A stretch of DNA of 64,000 nucleotides, taken from Albidovulum sp. Lineage in GTDB: Bacteria > Pseudomonadota > Alphaproteobacteria > Rhodobacterales > Rhodobacteraceae. The DNA lies in the NCBI GenBank assembly GCA_028823855.1, contig JAPPFL010000036.1:281975-345974 (forward strand). Direction: 5' to 3'. Shown in pieces: positions 8,456 to 17,294 of the stretch (its first letter is position 1; every line of letters starts with the position of its first letter). A program made the translations under genes and the position numbers. Under the pieces are notes generated by a model. The model saw only the letters and a list, made by a program, of their open reading frames with translations, had not been told where the DNA came from and did not search any database.

Positions 8456-10909
8456 ATGCGAGGTCGTCGCGTGGCGGGCAAGTTCAAGAAGCGATTAGAA
8501 TCAGCGTTCGAAATGTTCGCGGTGCGCGTTTGCCGCCATAAGTATTTTGTTGTCGCGGCGGTGCTTCTTATGACTGCGGCCGCCGCAAGCGGATTACGCG
8601 ATATTTCAATAGACACCTCGAATGAATCGTTTTTTTATCCGGGAGACCCGGTGCTAGTCCGGTATGACGAGTTTCGCGATCAGTTCGGTCGCGACGATTT
8701 TATCCTTGTTGCAGTCCGACCGGACAATCTTTTTTCCCAGAAGGCATTGGCGCGCCTTCGAGAATTTCATCATGCGCTCGAAGAAAAAGTTCCTCATGCC
8801 GCCGGCGTTACGTCGCTAGCCAATATCCGAGAAACAAAAGGCGACGGGGACAGGCTAGTCGTCTCGGACCTGTTGGAGAAATGGCCCGAAAGCGCAGAGG
8901 ACCTTTCCAACCTGCGCCAGCGAGTCTTGACCAATCCGCTTTATCGCAATCGACTGGTCTCATCGGATGGAATGGTAACGACTCTAGCAATTGAACTTGA
9001 ACGGTATTCCGGCCAAAGCCGGATATCGGTCGACGATGCGCTTTCATTTTTCGACGATGCGGAACAGGATTCGGGCAGTCGTCAAAAGCTGTCCGACGAA
9101 GAGACGCATCAGGCGCTCGTTGCGATCGAAAGCATCGCCGAGGCATACAAGTCGGAGGAATTCGCTATTCAGGTCGCGGGCGCTCCGGCGGTTACGGATG
9201 CGCTGAAGCTCGCAATTCAAGAGGATATGAGGACGTTTATTCTATTGGTAGTCGCGATAATCGTAATTCTGCTATTCGCTATTTTTCGATCTGCGGCCGC
9301 GGTCCTATTGCCGCTCTCCGTCGTTCTTCTAGCCTTGGTTTCCACGGTAGGACTAATGGGCCACTTGGGAACGTCAATTAAGTTGACTATCGTAATCCTT
9401 CCGTCCTTTCTACTCGCGGTCGGCGTCGGCGCAGCCGTCCACTTGCTTGAGATTTGGAAGCAGAGGAGAGCCTCGGGCGAGGATAGTCATAGCGCGATCG
9501 TCAGTGCCGTAGGCCATGCCGGCCTGCCTATTTTGCTCACTAGCCTGACGACCGCCGCCGGGTTGGGCTCATTTTCCTTTGCTGAGGTTGCCCCGGTTTC
9601 CGATTTGGGACGGTACGCCGCATTGGGGGTTATTATAGGGTTAATATATACTCTGCTTTTGATTCCTGCGGGACTTGCGGCGCTTCCGAAAAATCTGCGG
9701 TTACCAAGGCAATCCGGAGATTTATACGAGAGCAGAATTAATGATGCCTTGGCAACAATCGCTTGCTGGAGCGTCCGCAACGCGTTGCCGATCTGTGTAG
9801 CGTCCATATTAGTTGCCATTGCGAGCGCGCTATTGGCGGCGCAGCTGCGCTTTTCTCATGATGTGCTCTCTTGGCTTCCAAGAGATCTGCCCGTTCGCCA
9901 GGCGACGCAATTGGTGGACCGAAACATGGGCGGATCGGTGGCTCTCGAGGTCGTTGTCGACACCAAGGTCGAAAATGGACTCCACGATCGAGGGACGCTG
10001 GTCACGCTCGACCGTCTAGCCGGAGAGATCGAGGCTTTAAGGATTGGATCGGTAGCTGTCGGCAGCACTTGGTCGATAGCGGGGCTTCTCAAGGAAATCC
10101 ACCAAGCACTCAATGAAAACCGCGCCGAATTCTACCGCATTCCGGAAAATGAACGCCTAATTCCTCAGGAATTTCTTCTATTTGAAAATTCTGGCTCGGA
10201 CGATCTCGAGGATCTTGTCGATTCCAGATTTAGAATTACCCGATTCAGTATGCGCGTCCCATGGCGCGATACGCTAGCCTATCCCGCCATCATCGAGTAT
10301 GTGGAAGACAGGTTTAAAGACGCATTCGGCGGATCGGCGGAAGTAACGGTTACCGGCATCATGAGCCTGTTGAGCCGTACTCTTGAAGCAGCGGTTTATT
10401 CGACGGCGCAAAGCTACGTTATCGCATTTGCAGTCATCACGCTAATGATGGTTTTGCTGATCGGGCGAATTGGAACCGGATTGATAAGCATGGTTCCAAA
10501 CGTTGCACCTGTTGCGCTTACTCTTGCTTTAATGCAGGTGTTCGGCATTCCGCTCAATCTGTTTACGATGCTGGTAGGTTCGATAGCCATTGGGCTCGCC
10601 GTGGACGACACGGTTCATTTTATGCATCATTTTCACCGCTACCTTGAGCGAACCGGCAACGTGGAGGATGCGGTTCGCAATACAATGTTGACATCCGGAC
10701 GCGCGATGCTGGCGACCACCATTATTCTTTCGACCGGTTTCTTCGTTTTCTGTTTCGCCAGCATGAGCAATCTCGTCCATTTCGGCTTGCTGACGGGCAT
10801 TACGATTTTATCGGCGCTAGCCGCCGATTTCGTGCTTGCTCCGGCGCTCATGACACTTCGCTATAGGAAGGCAAAAATTCGCGGAGGAAATCAGGCGGAG
10901 GACCAATGA
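8456..10909 (+). CDS. RND-superfamily exporter with two MMPL/SSD-type membrane halves
   Basis: About 817 residues from this start; an upstream in-frame ATG at 8387 would give 840. The hydrophobicity pattern is that of an RND protein. There is one membrane helix near the N-terminus (YFVVAAVLLMTAAAASGL), a large periplasmic loop, and a five-helix block around residues 255-410. A second helix-loop-block repeat ends with GLAVDDTVHFMHHFHRYLE in the final block. That motif is typical of the hydrophobe/amphiphile efflux-3 group. Both starts lack a clear ribosome-binding site. It overlaps the LolA-like gene by four bases and leads a three-gene operon with it and an outer-membrane barrel. Export of a lipid or hydrophobic compound across the envelope is inferred from that company; the cargo is unknown. 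Confidence 0.88.
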   Translation: MRGRRVAGKFKKRLESAFEMFAVRVCRHKYFVVAAVLLMTAAAASGLRDISIDTSNESFFYPGDPVLVRYDEFRDQFGRDDFILVAVRPDNLFSQKALARLREFHHALEEKVPHAAGVTSLANIRETKGDGDRLVVSDLLEKWPESAEDLSNLRQRVLTNPLYRNRLVSSDGMVTTLAIELERYSGQSRISVDDALSFFDDAEQDSGSRQKLSDEETHQALVAIESIAEAYKSEEFAIQVAGAPAVTDALKLAIQEDMRTFILLVVAIIVILLFAIFRSAAAVLLPLSVVLLALVSTVGLMGHLGTSIKLTIVILPSFLLAVGVGAAVHLLEIWKQRRASGEDSHSAIVSAVGHAGLPILLTSLTTAAGLGSFSFAEVAPVSDLGRYAALGVIIGLIYTLLLIPAGLAALPKNLRLPRQSGDLYESRINDALATIACWSVRNALPICVASILVAIASALLAAQLRFSHDVLSWLPRDLPVRQATQLVDRNMGGSVALEVVVDTKVENGLHDRGTLVTLDRLAGEIEALRIGSVAVGSTWSIAGLLKEIHQALNENRAEFYRIPENERLIPQEFLLFENSGSDDLEDLVDSRFRITRFSMRVPWRDTLAYPAIIEYVEDRFKDAFGGSAEVTVTGIMSLLSRTLEAAVYSTAQSYVIAFAVITLMMVLLIGRIGTGLISMVPNVAPVALTLALMQVFGIPLNLFTMLVGSIAIGLAVDDTVHFMHHFHRYLERTGNVEDAVRNTMLTSGRAMLATTIILSTGFFVFCFASMSNLVHFGLLTGITILSALAADFVLAPALMTLRYRKAKIRGGNQAEDQ

Positions 10910-11709
10910 TGAAAACGCATTTGCATATCGCAGCCATCCTGCTGACGCTTGCGCCTTGGGCGGCTCTTTCCGCTGACGCGCCCACGGGCCTGGAGATCAT
11001 GAGGCAGGTTAACGCTCGAGACGACGGCGACAACAGAATTGCTCAGATCAGCATGACGTTGATCGACAGGAACGGTCATCAACGACAGCGGCAACTGGTG
11101 AGCTACAATAAGGATCGGGGGCGCGCGGTTCTGCAGCTCCTGTTCTTTCTAGATCCGCCAAATGTTCGGAATACCGGATTCCTTACATACGACTATCAAG
11201 ACCCTGGCCGAGACAACGACCAGTGGCTGTACCTTCCGGAACTTTACAAGACCAAGCGCATCGCCGGCTCGGACAAATCGCAATCCTTCATGGGATCAGA
11301 CTTTTCGTATGCCGACCTGAATCGACAAGTCCTCGACGAGTGGAAATTCAAGCTGCTGGGAGAGCGGGATGTTCGAGGAAATAAAGCATGGCTGGTCGAG
11401 GCGACTCCGGTCTCCGAGGATGTTGAGCAACGCTATGGATACTCCAAATCCGTACTTTTCGTTCGGTCTGACCTGAACATGGTAGTGCGCGCCGTGCATT
11501 GGCTGGCTGGCGGAAACCGGCTCAAATATCTCGATATCGTTAATTTGCAGAAGATTGACGGGATCTGGACTGCGACCGAACTCGACATGCGAACTGTGCA
11601 AGCCAAAGAGACGCTGCATCGAACGGTGATGAAATTCAGAAACGTTCGCTACAATCAAAATCTAGACGAAAGCATCTTCACTCAGCGTCGACTTGAAAAA
11701 GGCCTGTGA
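10906..11709 (+). CDS. LolA-like outer-membrane lipoprotein-sorting family protein
   Basis: A 267-residue secreted protein with an N-terminal signal peptide (hydrophobic core LHIAAILLTLAPWAALSADA). The mature part has family features of the LolA-like group PF17131: QWLYLPELYKTKRIAGSDKSQSFMGSDFSYADL, followed by GYSKSVLFVRSDLNMVVRAVHW. These proteins resemble the lipoprotein carrier LolA and are commonly encoded beside RND/MMPL exporters, where they are thought to hand hydrophobic cargo across the periplasm. The start overlaps the exporter's stop (ATGA). A GGAGG lies just upstream, and a second ATG immediately follows and is equally possible. True LolA function is unlikely given the context. 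Confidence 0.88.
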   Translation: MMKTHLHIAAILLTLAPWAALSADAPTGLEIMRQVNARDDGDNRIAQISMTLIDRNGHQRQRQLVSYNKDRGRAVLQLLFFLDPPNVRNTGFLTYDYQDPGRDNDQWLYLPELYKTKRIAGSDKSQSFMGSDFSYADLNRQVLDEWKFKLLGERDVRGNKAWLVEATPVSEDVEQRYGYSKSVLFVRSDLNMVVRAVHWLAGGNRLKYLDIVNLQKIDGIWTATELDMRTVQAKETLHRTVMKFRNVRYNQNLDESIFTQRRLEKGL

Positions 11710-11715
11710 CCCGGC

Positions 11716-13185
11716 ATGAGTCGGCTTGTTGCCGTCGCGTTGATTTCGTTAGCGAATCCTTGCCTGGGACAAGTTTCTCTGGAATCCGCGCTCGAGGGAT
11801 TTGAGAATGGGCGGGGCGGACCCGAAACGGTCGAATTCGGCAATCGTCCGGTGGAATTCGCTAACTCTCGAGCCCTTTCGGATGCATCGGAACTGGACGA
11901 TATCTTTAGCCAGTTCGACGAAAGGCACCTGAGCGACGAAGTCGGTTACGGCGGAAAAGCGGCAATAATGCCTGAATGGCTTCGGCTAGGCGGAACGCTT
12001 AGCCAGGAATTCGCTGTCAATATCTCTCATGATGCGCCGGAAGATGGCGAAATTGATCGAAGGGGGCTATCGTCCGCGCAAACGCGCCTCGATTTAGCTG
12101 CCGACGCAAATTTGGACGGCGACATGCGTGTGCGCATTACGGGATATATTCAATTTGATCCAGTTTTTAGGCGCCGAGCCGGCCAAGCCGGAATAAGCGG
12201 CGCGAGTAGCATGCCGGAGCCTGAAATCGAATTGGGCGAGGCGTTTGTCCAAGGACCGCTGTCGGATACGGCCGATCTAACGCTCGGGCGCCAGATAGTC
12301 GTTTGGGGACGATCCGACCAGTTCCGCGTAAACGACATACTTAATCCGGTGGACAATCGAACGCCAGGCATGACCGATATCAAGAATCTTCGCGTGCCGG
12401 TCACAATGGCGCGACTCGAACTCTACAGCGGACCATGGAATGCTAGTTTCATCCTGGTGCCCGAGCACAGATTCGACAAAACGCCCTCGCCTGGCAGCGA
12501 CTTCTACAGAAGCCCCATTCCGCCTCCGCCGCGCGATTATCCTCGACACCGGTTCGGCAGTCCTGGAGTGGCATTGGCATTGACAGGCACGTTTTCCGGA
12601 TGGGACCTATCCTTTTACTTCGCTAGAATCCTGAGTCGAAGAGCGCATCTTGAAATGACGTCGGAGGGACCTCGACGTCGGCATAATCGCATATCGATGC
12701 TAGGAGCAGCCGGGAATTTCGTGACTGGGAGTTGGCTGCTGAAAGCCGAGGCGGCCGTATTCTCGAATTTGCGCTTTTCGAACGTTTCGGATCGAGACTT
12801 CAATAGATTTACTTTGCTCGCCGGTGCCGAGTATTCCGGTATTTCCGATACGACGATTGCGCTGGAAGCCGTCAATAGCCGCATTTCTGACTTCGATGGC
12901 AGATTGCGGGAGCCTCCCGACGCCCGGCGCGAAAATGAACCGTCTATCGCCTTTCGAGTAAATCGATCGCTTTTGAACGATTCGCTTGACTTGTCTATGG
13001 CGCTGCTGGCAGTTGGGCCCGGCGGAAAAAATGGCGGTTTGCTGCGACTTCAAGCATCTCGCGATATATCGGACTCCATCGACATGATTGGCGGAGCGCT
13101 GTTCTATTTGGGCGGGAGCCAATCTCCCTTTAGCCAAATCAGCGACAACGATCGCATCTTTCTTGGCTTGAACTACCACTTCTAA
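11716..13185 (+). CDS. DUF1302-type outer-membrane beta-barrel protein
   Basis: A 489-residue protein with a short signal sequence (LVAVALISLANPCLGQ), alternating beta-strand patterns and a terminal aromatic residue (GLNYHF), as in outer-membrane barrels. The stretch LGRQIVVWGRSDQFRVNDILNPVDNR near residue 190 matches the GRQ..WG......N.INPVD signature of DUF1302 proteins. It starts six bases after the LolA-like gene and closes the operon RND exporter - periplasmic carrier - outer-membrane barrel, which together would span the envelope. Such sets are described around steroid, hydrocarbon or lipid handling, but no substrate can be assigned from sequence alone. Confidence 0.82.
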   Translation: MSRLVAVALISLANPCLGQVSLESALEGFENGRGGPETVEFGNRPVEFANSRALSDASELDDIFSQFDERHLSDEVGYGGKAAIMPEWLRLGGTLSQEFAVNISHDAPEDGEIDRRGLSSAQTRLDLAADANLDGDMRVRITGYIQFDPVFRRRAGQAGISGASSMPEPEIELGEAFVQGPLSDTADLTLGRQIVVWGRSDQFRVNDILNPVDNRTPGMTDIKNLRVPVTMARLELYSGPWNASFILVPEHRFDKTPSPGSDFYRSPIPPPPRDYPRHRFGSPGVALALTGTFSGWDLSFYFARILSRRAHLEMTSEGPRRRHNRISMLGAAGNFVTGSWLLKAEAAVFSNLRFSNVSDRDFNRFTLLAGAEYSGISDTTIALEAVNSRISDFDGRLREPPDARRENEPSIAFRVNRSLLNDSLDLSMALLAVGPGGKNGGLLRLQASRDISDSIDMIGGALFYLGGSQSPFSQISDNDRIFLGLNYHF

Positions 13186-13373
13186 TTCGACGGTTCGAGA
13201 ATTCGCCCTAATGCCGCGTTGAACAGGGCATCACGATCATTCTTCATGACTCTTTTGATACTTCTTCGCGGAAATCTCGGAGGGTTTTGCCTATGACTTC
13301 TTCTCTATGCCGGCAATACGTCGGTTGAACGGAAAACATGCGAGGCCCGCCGTCCCTTAGAATTTTGGTTTCG

Positions 13374-14519
13374 TCATGCCAGGAGCGATTGGGCTTCCGC
13401 TCGGCCGAAGGGTTCGGGGCGCGCGCAGCTTGTCGACAGTTCGCACCAGCGATTTTCCTCTCCGGCCTTCAAAATTGAAGTCATGGCATCGACTGCATGA
13501 AGTGCCATTTCCAGCGAACAGCGATGCGCTCGGTTATCGCGAATAGCCTGCGCCATTTCGGCAAGTCCAACCGTACGATAGTTTGAAAGCGTCCCCATCA
13601 CGGAGTGCCCTTCATTCGGAATACTGAATGGGTGTTCCCAATTTTCCGGAGTCGCGGCCGTTCCGTTCATTTCCGTAAATTCGACGGGCCCTCCAAAAAA
13701 ATTTGGATCCGGCAAGTAAACGGAACCCATTGTACCGTAAATTTCCATATGCGAATGGCGATGAGCCCAAACATCCCAGCTCGCGCCAAGAGTTACCGCG
13801 GCTCCCGAGCGGAATTCGAGCAATGCATGTATGTTCGTTGCCGTCTTTACCGGAATTGTCTTTCCCTTGATCGGTCCGTCGGCAAGCACGGTCCGAGTGC
13901 CGCATGCCGTCGTCGTAAGGGAAGCGACGCGTCGAATCGGGCCGATGAGCTGAATTAAATTCGTGATGTAGTAGGGACCGATGTCCAGTATAGGACCGCC
14001 GCCGGGCAAATAGAAGAATCCCGGATTCGGGTGCCAGTGCTCCATGCCGTGGTTCATGAAATATGCGGTGCCGGAAATTACTGTGCCTATTTTGCCCTCG
14101 TCGATGCGAATTCTGGCTTGCTGGTGGGCTCCTCCAAGAAAGGTGTCGGGCGCAGAGCCGATGCGAAGCCCGGATTCTTGAGCAAGGTTCTGCAGTGATT
14201 TGCCATCCTCAAGTGAGAGCGCGAGCGGTTTTTCCGAATAAACGTGTTTTCCCGCCTCAAGAATCTGTTGCGAGACTTCGAAATGGGCATCGGGAACTGT
14301 CAGATTGACAATGATATCAATGTCGTCCGCATTCAGGAGGTCTTCGATAGATAGGGCCTGGACGCGGAATTCTTCGCTACGCGCGAGTGCCGCGGCCCGA
14401 TTGATGTCGGCTACCGCCCTGATTTTTATGGTCGAAAACAGCCGAGCAAGCCTAAGATAGGTTGACGATATGTTGCCGCAGCCAATGATGCCGATACCAA
14501 GTCCGTTTTTGCTCGTCAT
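13374..14519 (-). CDS. Gfo/Idh/MocA-family NAD(P)-dependent oxidoreductase
   Basis: 381 residues. The N-terminal Rossmann fold is shown by GIGIIGCGNISSTYLRL, and the family EKP motif by HVYSEKPLALS near residue 95. The C-terminal domain has GGGPILDIGPYYITNLIQL, with the usual catalytic-region aspartate and tyrosines. Members oxidise or reduce sugars, inositols and sugar acids. Its start overlaps the end of the upstream TIM-barrel gene by four bases (ATGA), and it is the last gene of the carbohydrate operon. The likely role is oxidation of the imported sugar or polyol, paired with the isomerase. The substrate is unknown. Confidence 0.92.
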   Translation of the reverse strand: MTSKNGLGIGIIGCGNISSTYLRLARLFSTIKIRAVADINRAAALARSEEFRVQALSIEDLLNADDIDIIVNLTVPDAHFEVSQQILEAGKHVYSEKPLALSLEDGKSLQNLAQESGLRIGSAPDTFLGGAHQQARIRIDEGKIGTVISGTAYFMNHGMEHWHPNPGFFYLPGGGPILDIGPYYITNLIQLIGPIRRVASLTTTACGTRTVLADGPIKGKTIPVKTATNIHALLEFRSGAAVTLGASWDVWAHRHSHMEIYGTMGSVYLPDPNFFGGPVEFTEMNGTAATPENWEHPFSIPNEGHSVMGTLSNYRTVGLAEMAQAIRDNRAHRCSLEMALHAVDAMTSILKAGEENRWCELSTSCARPEPFGRAEAQSLLA

Positions 14520-15265
14520 CGCTTGAGGGTCCTAAGCGCGGCCATTGACCTGGAGGCAAATCTTCGGTCGTTCCGGGGATTGTCGTGTTCGACAATTCTG
14601 TAGGCCGCGGACGTTCTGCCCATCGCCGCGTGCAAAGCATTCCAATCCAGCGTCCCGTGGCCCACGTCGGCCCATCCGTCTTCATCCTTGTTCTCGCCCG
14701 GAGGCGCTACGTCCTTGATATGCACGGACCCAATTCTGTCCGAAAACCGGTGGAGGCAAGAAAGGGGATCGGCGCCGGCGACGTGAACCCACGCGATATC
14801 CATTTCCAGGAGCAGTCTCTTGTCGGAATCGAGCATGCATTCGATGGGCATCATTCCATTTTCGATGGCGACGAATTCGAAATCGTGGTTGTGCCAGCCG
14901 AATTCGATGCCGGCATCGCGCAGGGGTTTGCCCGCGACTGCGAGGCGTTGCCCGAATTCGGACCAGCCGTCTACGGTATTGGGACGATCCTCCGGCTTTA
15001 GGTACGGGGCGTAAATCTGTGCAATCCCCAGCTCTCCGGCGAGATCTACAATCTTGCCGGGTTCGGATTCGATTGCCTCGAGAGGTACATGGGCGGTCGG
15101 CATCGCGAGTCCCGCTCCGGAAAGGCTCTCGGAAAAAAGCTCGCTTGCGATCAGGTCGCCGAAACATTCAACCTGAGAATATCCCTCTTCGGCAACCATT
15201 TGGAGAGTATCGCCAATGGGACCGAATTTGCGCGACGAATAGAGCTGATACGAATATTCCTGCAT
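14516..15265 (-). CDS. Sugar phosphate isomerase/epimerase-like TIM-barrel protein
   Basis: 249 residues of the xylose-isomerase-like/AP-endonuclease-2 fold. Metal-site signatures are visible: GWHNHDFEF near residue 122, LEMDIAWVHVAG near 153, and GSVHIKDVAPPG with a histidine near 180, ending with YRIVEHDNP that carries the late Glu/Asp ligand. Such enzymes isomerise or dehydrate keto-sugars and inosose intermediates. It is coupled to the downstream Gfo/Idh gene by a four-base overlap and follows the ABC transporter ATPase by about 46 bases, which supports a shared catabolic route for the imported compound. Confidence 0.9.
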   Translation of the reverse strand: MQEYSYQLYSSRKFGPIGDTLQMVAEEGYSQVECFGDLIASELFSESLSGAGLAMPTAHVPLEAIESEPGKIVDLAGELGIAQIYAPYLKPEDRPNTVDGWSEFGQRLAVAGKPLRDAGIEFGWHNHDFEFVAIENGMMPIECMLDSDKRLLLEMDIAWVHVAGADPLSCLHRFSDRIGSVHIKDVAPPGENKDEDGWADVGHGTLDWNALHAAMGRTSAAYRIVEHDNPRNDRRFASRSMAALRTLKR

Positions 15266-15311
15266 GATGCCTGTCCTCCAAATCTATTCGCGATGCCGAA
15301 CGCTGCCGGGG

Positions 15312-16388
15312 CTACAGCCGCGATTCAGACTTCTTGTCGAAAATCGATCCGCGCCTGATGTCGAAGCCTATCGACAACCGGTCGCCGTCCGACACTTTGA
15401 TTTGGCCGTCGAGACGGAAATGGAATGACTGATCGCCAATGAAAGTCCACACCAAAGTGTCCGAGCCCATAGGTTCGTATAATTCGACTTCGATTTCGGT
15501 CGAATAGGGCATGTTCGAGGCGGCATTTGCGGAGGCCACGTGCTCGGGCCGGATTCCCAGCCAAGCTTCGCCGGACGAAGCCTCGCCCGACCACTGGTAG
15601 CCGTCGAGTTCGATTTCAAGATCACGGGATCTGAATACGCCCTCTTCAATTCTGCCGTTGAAAAAGTTCATCGTCGGCGACCCGATGAATTCGGCTACGT
15701 ATTTGGTCAGAGGCCTGTTGTAAATCTCGTCCGGAGTACCGAGCTGCTGGATTTTGCCATCGCGGAGGATAGCGATGCGGTCTGCAAGCGTTAGCGCTTC
15801 AATCTGATCGTGAGTAACATAGATCATCGTGTTTTTTAGGCGCTGGTGAAGGCGTTTTATCTCGACGCGCAGGTCGGAGCGAAGCTTGGCGTCCAGGTTG
15901 CTCAATGGCTCGTCGAACAGAAAGACATCCACGTCGCGCACCAATGCCCGTCCTATGGCAACGCGCTGCCGCTGTCCGCCGGATAGGGCGGCCGGCCGGC
16001 GATGAAGCAGCTCTTCGATCTGGAGAATGCGGGCCGCGCGACCCACTCTATCCTCGATTTCAGATCTGGGCACCCCGGCGTTTTTCAATCCGAAACTGAG
16101 ATTCCCCTTCACGCTCATTTGCGGGTAGAGCGCGTACGACTGGAAAACCATGCCTATTCCGCGCTTGGAAGGCTGTTCCCAAGTTACATTGCGGCCGTTA
16201 ATGAAGACCTGCCCGTCCGTTGCTTCCAGCAAGCCGGCGATGCAATTCAATAGCGTCGACTTGCCGCAGCCGGAGGCTCCGAGCAGCACTAGGAATTCCC
16301 CGTCGTGGATGTCCAGGTTTAGATCCCTGAGTACTTCGACGGCGCCAAAGCTTAGGTCAAGATTCTTGATTTGAACCGAGTATCCCAT
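15312..16388 (-). CDS. Carbohydrate ABC transporter ATP-binding protein (UgpC/MalK type)
   Basis: 358 residues. The nucleotide-binding domain has Walker A GASGCGKST (37-45), Q-loop near VFQSYALYP (81-89), signature LSGGQ (135-139), Walker B VFLFDEP with D-loop SNLDAK, and the switch histidine in YVTHDQ. A C-terminal OB-type regulatory domain follows (GIRPEHV), as in the CUT1 subfamily MalK/UgpC. It energises the two permeases encoded just upstream on the same strand, with a 3-base gap to the nearer one. Function as the motor of this importer is secure; the transported sugar is not. Confidence 0.95.
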   Translation of the reverse strand: MGYSVQIKNLDLSFGAVEVLRDLNLDIHDGEFLVLLGASGCGKSTLLNCIAGLLEATDGQVFINGRNVTWEQPSKRGIGMVFQSYALYPQMSVKGNLSFGLKNAGVPRSEIEDRVGRAARILQIEELLHRRPAALSGGQRQRVAIGRALVRDVDVFLFDEPLSNLDAKLRSDLRVEIKRLHQRLKNTMIYVTHDQIEALTLADRIAILRDGKIQQLGTPDEIYNRPLTKYVAEFIGSPTMNFFNGRIEEGVFRSRDLEIELDGYQWSGEASSGEAWLGIRPEHVASANAASNMPYSTEIEVELYEPMGSDTLVWTFIGDQSFHFRLDGQIKVSDGDRLSIGFDIRRGSIFDKKSESRL

Positions 16389-16391
16389 TTA

Positions 16392-17294
16392 TCAGCCCTT
16401 GACTGCGCCCGCCGCAATTCCGCGAACGAAGAGTTTGCCCGAGACAAAATAAATTGTGAGCGGAACCAGCCCCGTCAAAATCGTAGCCGCCATGTTGACG
16501 TTATACTCTTTGACGCCTTGAACGGAGTTGACGATATTGTTGAGCTGGACCGTCATCGGATAATTATCCGGCTTCGAGTAGATTACGCCGAATAGAAAAT
16601 CGTTCCAGATGCCGGTCACTTGCAGAATAATCGCAACTACGAATATCGGCAGCGACATCGGCATCATGATTCGGAAATAGATTCCCCAGAACCCTGCGCC
16701 GTCAACTCGCGCGGCCTTGAACAGCTCTTCCGGCAAGGAAGTGAAGTAATTTCGGAATAGCAGCGTCAATATCGGCATTCCGAAGATCGAGTGGACGATT
16801 ACTAGACCGGTGAGCTTCGTGTAGAGCCCCATTTCACGCAGCATGATAACTAGCGGATAAATCATCACCTGATAGGGGATGAATGCTCCGAATATCAGGA
16901 TCGTAAAGAACAGGTTGGCGCCCTTAAAGCGCCAGTTTGCCAGCGCATAGCCGTTGATGCTCGCAATGGCGATCGAAACGACTACGGATGGAATAGTTAT
17001 TCGAACAGAGTTCCAAAAGCCGCGAGACAAGCCGTCGCAGTTAAGTCCGGTACAGGCTTCCGACCATGCCTTTACCCATGGTTCGAACGTCATTTCCAGT
17101 GGCGGCGAAAAGATGTTGCCGACCCGTATTTCGGGCATTCCCTTCAAACTGGTTACGATCATCACGTAGAGCGGAACAAGGTAGTAGATCGATACGAAAA
17201 TCAACGTGCCGTACAAGAATATGTTTCTGCGAGAAATGGTCCTTTTAGGGATCGGGCCGCGAGGAGCCTCCAGCTTGTTCGCCGTTTCAGCCAC
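16392..17294 (-). CDS. Carbohydrate ABC transporter permease (MalG type)
   Basis: About 300 residues with six predicted membrane helices. The EAA loop reads EELFKAARVDGAGFWGIYFRIMMPMSLP, matching the cytoplasmic loop that contacts the ATPase in MalG-type permeases. I place the start at a GTG (17294) that overlaps the preceding permease's stop by eight bases, because the family begins shortly before the first helix (RNIFLYGTLIFVSIYYLVPLY). An upstream ATG at 17339 would add 15 residues. It pairs with the other permease to form the channel. The periplasmic segment with CTGLNCDG is a local feature with no assigned role. Confidence 0.93.
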   Translation of the reverse strand: MAETANKLEAPRGPIPKRTISRRNIFLYGTLIFVSIYYLVPLYVMIVTSLKGMPEIRVGNIFSPPLEMTFEPWVKAWSEACTGLNCDGLSRGFWNSVRITIPSVVVSIAIASINGYALANWRFKGANLFFTILIFGAFIPYQVMIYPLVIMLREMGLYTKLTGLVIVHSIFGMPILTLLFRNYFTSLPEELFKAARVDGAGFWGIYFRIMMPMSLPIFVVAIILQVTGIWNDFLFGVIYSKPDNYPMTVQLNNIVNSVQGVKEYNVNMAATILTGLVPLTIYFVSGKLFVRGIAAGAVKG

